Source: Candidatus Brocadiaceae bacterium
Lineage (GTDB): Bacteria > Planctomycetota > Brocadiia > SM23-32
Reading direction: 5' to 3'
Length of the DNA: 6,654 nt
NCBI GenBank assembly: GCA_003567495.1
Contig: PWZK01000058.1
Location: 1 to 6,654 of the forward strand
Shown here: positions 3,810 to 6,654 of the stretch, piece by piece
How positions within the stretch are numbered: position 1 is the stretch's first letter
How the letters are laid out: each line of letters begins with the position of its first letter
Notes under the pieces: model-generated
Told to the model about the DNA's origin: nothing
The model's database searches: none
The model's input: only the letters and a program-made list of their open reading frames with translations
Position numbers and translations under genes: made by a program

Positions 3810-6231
3810 AGGAAAGTATGGAGTAATCAACCGGCGTGTAGCCTGTAATAAAGTAATAGCAAATCCCTACTATTACCCACAATATGCCGGAAAGCAAGTC
3901 TCCGGCAATAAGCCCGACCATTATCGGCTTTCCCTTGTTATACCCCTCCGCTCCCGCAACTTTTACTACTACACTTTTGATAGCCCACCCAATGAGAAAA
4001 GGCGCGGCGATCCTTTCAGCAGACCATGTACCCCAGATGATAAACATCACGGGATGAAATGGCCACCAGGGGATTCTTATGTGCGCGAAAGCGGTAACGA
4101 GGACAAGCACGAGCCCGGTAATGAACCAGATATAAGCGCCAGGCTGAGGAGAGAAGTTGCGAAGACGCTCCACAGGCGATTGCGCGCATACCTCGGATAA
4201 GATCCCCCTGGCGCTCATATTGGACGTATGCTCGGCCAGTGCATCAAAAGTCCTTCTTGGCATCGTCTCGGAACTCCATCGATCCATTGCACCCTGCCCC
4301 TCGTAATAATGGATGTACATCGCAGTAATTCCGACCACTACAAACCCGACAACAACAATACCTGCAAACCAGGGAGCCAGCCGTGCGGGACGGGAGGCGC
4401 CGTTTTCTTCACACATTACCAGGCCGTTATTCAGGTAGGGCATAAGAAGGTTAGAGGTCTCTCCGACAATTATAAGGCTTGCAACGGCCATAACTATGTA
4501 CGTAGTGGGTCCTAAGGAGGCGGCGCCCAGAAGACCCGTAAGAATGCCGGCGGGCAGCCATAAAGGCTCCAGCCAGAAAAAACCGGTTTCGGAAATAACC
4601 CTGGACATCACCACGAAAATCAAAAGCGTCATCAAAAGAAAAACTACCGCCCATATAGCCGGCAGCCCCGCTCTGGTCAGTATAAATACGGAAATCAAAA
4701 AACAGACTATCAGCACCCGCCCCGCCCATATTGCATAGGGAGGTATCTGTTTGTAACGCGGGAGGAAAAAGGCTCCGGCCGCCACGTTGGAATAATAATG
4801 CCTTCCGGTGTATAACAACATAAGCCCCAGTCCTATATAACTGCCAAATCGAAGCAAATTGCTCTCCCCCGCACCTACTATGTTATACGTGACCGGCACT
4901 CCTCTGGCAATAAAAAATGCGGCAAAAACCACCCAGGCATAATTTGCAATACCTATAGTGAATGAATGCTTGCTTTTGAGAAAATAGGCAAAGCCTATAA
5001 AAGTGGGGAACAGAAAAATATTGAATGCGCCCCAGCCTGCAGTAACACTGGAGGCCGCCGGAAAAAGCTCCCGGAGCGGCATAAGACTGTAGTGGAGAGG
5101 TAAAGCGGGCACGGCGTCAAACCATGCAGCAAAGCCGTTCAGCAGCCTTATCCCGAAGACAAAAGCCAATGCAATCCAGAACGATTTACTACCGGATAAT
5201 CCTGACAGCCATGCCCCCGGTTCCATGTCTTCTATTTTGGTTACAAACCTGGCGATGGGGTAAGACAGAAGCTCATTTTTGTACCACTGCTGATGGACGA
5301 TAAGCGCCATACATATGGCCGCTCCGGCCAACACCAGCAAAAGTCCGCCCCAAATAAGGATATTCGGCCACCAGACCCCCCATGGAATATCGGATATTGA
5401 CATGCGCTCATCACTCTGGTGTCCGAGAAGAATCCCGTCAAGTGCTTCCTCGCCATCCCCATCCATTGCCAGCAGGACACCCATGCCCGATGGTGGCGGC
5501 AGGAAAACATCCGGGAAAGCAGAGACAAGAAGTGCACGGTTTAAAAGTTTTATCTGATATTGCGAAAGCTCGTCCAAGTTTTTAGAAAGCAGGCGACGGG
5601 CCTCTCTATTAAATTCCACGCCGGCAAAAGCTTCTTTTTCATAAAAATTGCGGTCTGAAAGCACCAGATTTATTGCACGTGTCATTGCATCAATATGGGC
5701 CGGGGCAGTGATAGCGGCACCCTCTTGCTCAACTTCCTTGAAAGTTCTCAGATGAAAGGGGTCGATCATTTCACGAATCCGAAGCGCCGGACCGTCGGTG
5801 TCGTCTGATGCAATTTTTTTTGCCAGTTCAACCCAATCCTTTACGTGTCCCTGTCCCAGCAGTGGAGAAGCGCTGGGCACGTAGGACATCACATTCTGAT
5901 CCTGCCATCCCACCTGCGTCTCTTGAAGGTAATGGGGCATTGATACCGTCGGTATTGCCATGCGGAAAGAACTTCTTCCGGGCCACAGGCAGGCGGCCAG
6001 TCCAAGGGCTGCTATAAAAGCGATCTCCCCCTTGCGAAACGACCAATGAGGATTTAACGCCCTCAGCAACGGATTTGCGATCAACGCCAACAGAATCACT
6101 ATGCCGAACACACCGATGGGGAAATGGTCGGAAATAAGCTCGGTGCCACCGACAACCGTATACCCGAAATAGGAATACGTAGACAAGAAAAAAAACAGCA
6201 ACAACCCCAAAACTACAGACCTTATTCTCAT
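3805..6231 (-). CDS. Large multipass membrane protein of the DUF6785/DUF6784 type, transporter-like
   Basis: This 808-residue integral membrane protein has about 13-14 hydrophobic segments. TM1-3 lie at about 5-25, 40-60 and 68-84. A soluble insertion follows (about 90-285), ending near FPDVFLPPPSGMG. More TMs begin at about 288-311 and continue to 795. Features I associate with this family are NPLLRALNPHWSFRKGEIAFI (about 53-73), the SRVISETGFFWLEPLWLP block (543-560) and the C-terminal WWPFHPVMFIIWGTWS followed by FLIGWAIKSVVVK (about 722-757). From memory these two domains are recurrent in PVC bacteria and are suspected relatives of oligopeptide transporters; the substrate is unknown. The start is supported by AGGTGA four bases upstream and a proper first TM. 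It is the first gene of the cluster, behind a TATAAT promoter. A shorter soluble loop (about 640-697) precedes the C-terminal domain. Confidence is high that it is a real gene, moderate for the family name, low for transport of any given solute. Confidence 0.88.
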   Translation of the reverse strand: MRIRSVVLGLLLFFFLSTYSYFGYTVVGGTELISDHFPIGVFGIVILLALIANPLLRALNPHWSFRKGEIAFIAALGLAACLWPGRSSFRMAIPTVSMPHYLQETQVGWQDQNVMSYVPSASPLLGQGHVKDWVELAKKIASDDTDGPALRIREMIDPFHLRTFKEVEQEGAAITAPAHIDAMTRAINLVLSDRNFYEKEAFAGVEFNREARRLLSKNLDELSQYQIKLLNRALLVSAFPDVFLPPPSGMGVLLAMDGDGEEALDGILLGHQSDERMSISDIPWGVWWPNILIWGGLLLVLAGAAICMALIVHQQWYKNELLSYPIARFVTKIEDMEPGAWLSGLSGSKSFWIALAFVFGIRLLNGFAAWFDAVPALPLHYSLMPLRELFPAASSVTAGWGAFNIFLFPTFIGFAYFLKSKHSFTIGIANYAWVVFAAFFIARGVPVTYNIVGAGESNLLRFGSYIGLGLMLLYTGRHYYSNVAAGAFFLPRYKQIPPYAIWAGRVLIVCFLISVFILTRAGLPAIWAVVFLLMTLLIFVVMSRVISETGFFWLEPLWLPAGILTGLLGAASLGPTTYIVMAVASLIIVGETSNLLMPYLNNGLVMCEENGASRPARLAPWFAGIVVVGFVVVGITAMYIHYYEGQGAMDRWSSETMPRRTFDALAEHTSNMSARGILSEVCAQSPVERLRNFSPQPGAYIWFITGLVLVLVTAFAHIRIPWWPFHPVMFIIWGTWSAERIAAPFLIGWAIKSVVVKVAGAEGYNKGKPIMVGLIAGDLLSGILWVIVGICYYFITGYTPVDYSILSW

Positions 6232-6285
6232 GGCATCACCTGCTAGCCGTTAAAAGGTATAGTGGATCTGAGAATATGCTAAAAT

Positions 6286-6399
6286 TCAAAAATTATAGCC
6301 CCAGAGCCTGTCGTACAATAATTCTCCAATCCAACCATTGGATTGGACCTCGGCAAAGAAAAAGCCTGTCTGCCGTTCGGTCACAGGCAGGCGGCTCAT
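6286..6399 (-). CDS. Doubtful 37-codon open frame over the terminator and promoter
   Basis: ATG at 6399 with a nearby AAGGG opens a frame starting MSRLPVTERQTG and ending LLYDRLWGYNF. It runs through the terminator hairpin, the inverted repeat and the TATAAT box, so a real gene here would conflict with those signals. It is in the same frame as the stop-broken stretch up to 6654. I think it is a chance frame or remnant of a repeat, not a working gene. Confidence 0.15.
   Translation of the reverse strand: MSRLPVTERQTGFFFAEVQSNGWIGELLYDRLWGYNF
6292..6318 (-). promoter_or_regulatory. Candidate sigma-70 promoter for the cluster
   Basis: On the minus strand a perfect TATAAT (6297-6292) is preceded by TTGTAC (6318-6313) at a short 15-base spacing; TATTGT at 17 bases is an alternative -35. 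Transcription would start near 6285 and leave a leader of about 55 bases before the ATG at 6231. It lies after the terminator at 6355-6392 and before the first gene, as expected. The -35 is poor, so an activator may be needed. Confidence 0.45.
6325..6347. repeat. Perfect 10-bp inverted repeat just upstream of the promoter
   Basis: TCCAATCCAA (6325-6334) and TTGGATTGGA (6338-6347) are perfectly complementary around CCA. The centre is about 50 bases before the predicted transcription start on the minus strand, a usual place for an activator dimer. Each arm contains TCCAA-type half repeats. It could instead be part of a dispersed repeat. Confidence 0.5.
6355..6392 (-). terminator. Intrinsic terminator formed by hairpin repeat copy 3
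   Basis: On the minus strand GCCTGCCTG (6392-6384) pairs with CAGACAGGC (6372-6364), nine pairs with one mismatch or wobble, around an 11-base loop. It is followed at once by TTTTTCTTT (6363-6355). This is a good Rho-independent terminator for a transcript arriving from the right and would insulate the cluster promoter. The stem belongs to the same hairpin family as 527-548 and 2548-2566. Confidence 0.65.
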
Positions 6400-6484
6400 T
6401 TCCCTTACTCTAATGCAACCAACTCCAAATTATTTTTTTAATTTACACTTTTTCCGTTCGTGATGCAAACGAACAGGTGGACAG

Positions 6485-6517
6485 TCAGCAAATTTTCACC
6501 TTTTTTGTATTACGCAT
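6485..6517 (-). CDS. Possible 10-residue peptide MRNTKKVKIC with a good ribosome site
   Basis: GGAGG (6527-6523) stands five bases before ATG at 6517, and the frame ends at TGA (6485-6487). The product would be short, basic and Cys-ended. An in-frame ATG four codons earlier exists. A terminator follows about 90 bases downstream, so a short transcript could carry it. It might be a leader or signal peptide, but such short frames occur by chance and there is no supporting homology. Confidence 0.15.
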   Translation of the reverse strand: MRNTKKVKIC

Positions 6518-6532
6518 GATCGCCTCCATTTG

Positions 6533-6581
6533 AAAAAACAGCTTAGCGGTGTTTGCTTTCTACGCATCGACGCCACTGTTT
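6533..6581 (-). terminator. Imperfect terminator-like hairpin near the right edge
   Basis: On the minus strand AAACAGTGGCG (6581-6571) can pair with CGCTAAGCTGTTT (6548-6536), with two extra bases in the second arm and one mismatch. The loop is about 22 bases and a run of six T follows (6538-6533). It starts five bases after a TAG (6586-6588) that closes a frame entering from the window edge. The long loop and uneven arms make it weak. Confidence 0.25.
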
Positions 6582-6654
6582 GATTCTAAACAAAATGCTC
6601 AGCGTTCGCAAACAAACGGAGGGCAAAAAAAATCTCATGACTTTTTCTCGGGGA

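Larger units (their letters stand above)
6400..6654. other. Intergenic region without a convincing gene
   Basis: Apart from the tiny frame at 6485-6517 and the weak hairpin at 6533-6581, I see no gene. On the minus strand one frame from the edge to 6286 has only four stops (TAG 6586, TGA 6496, TAA 6430, TGA 6286), suggesting a decayed gene or a repeat. An imperfect direct repeat starting TACGCAT occurs at 6511-6533 and 6561-6583 (17 of 23 identical, 50 bases apart). A short inverted pair, GTTCGT (6456-6461) and ACGAAC (6469-6474), is also present. The strip 6432-6455 is very AT-rich. Confidence 0.5.

Noticed and set aside
3802..4515. Plus-strand frames of 132 and 95 codons opposite the membrane protein gene
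   Set aside because: They are antisense to a clearly coding, hydrophobic frame and have low-complexity, non-protein-like composition.
6400..6654. tRNA or riboswitch in the upstream region
   Set aside because: I could not find a cloverleaf with a T-loop GTTCRA pattern or a recognisable riboswitch core; only short hairpins are present.

Overview
The window reads as one minus-strand gene cluster from an uncultured or lightly studied bacterium, probably of the PVC group (Planctomycetota, Verrucomicrobiota or Lentisphaerota). The main pointers are an 808-residue membrane protein of the DUF6785/DUF6784 type and a PqqD-like gene fused by overlap to an FtsX-type ABC permease. Both are combinations I associate with that group. 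This is inference from remembered families, not a search result.

Transcription runs right to left. Positions 6232-6654 hold no convincing gene: a consensus-like promoter with a perfect inverted repeat just upstream, an intrinsic terminator, very short reading frames and a stop-riddled frame that looks like a decayed or repetitive element. Next come the multipass membrane protein (6231-3805), a structured 161-base spacer, a soluble protein of unknown function with an internal duplication (3643-2717), and a 203-base spacer filled by a nested inverted-repeat element. The PqqD-like protein (2513-2115) follows, overlapping the ABC permease (2128-659). After a 190-base spacer with another hairpin repeat lies the ABC ATPase (468 to the left edge), which has an in-frame TAA just before the region where the signature and Walker B motifs should be encoded.

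A possible functional reading is a membrane transport system: a large transporter-like protein, a cytoplasmic two-domain protein, a PqqD-type peptide-binding domain and a MacB/LolCDE-like ABC pair. The PqqD-permease overlap is the strongest physical link. No radical-SAM enzyme, precursor peptide, membrane-fusion protein or TolC-like gene is visible here. The most notable points are the broken or split ATPase, PqqD coupled to an ABC permease, and a family of hairpin repeats in three of the intergenic spacers, one copy of which forms a good terminator.
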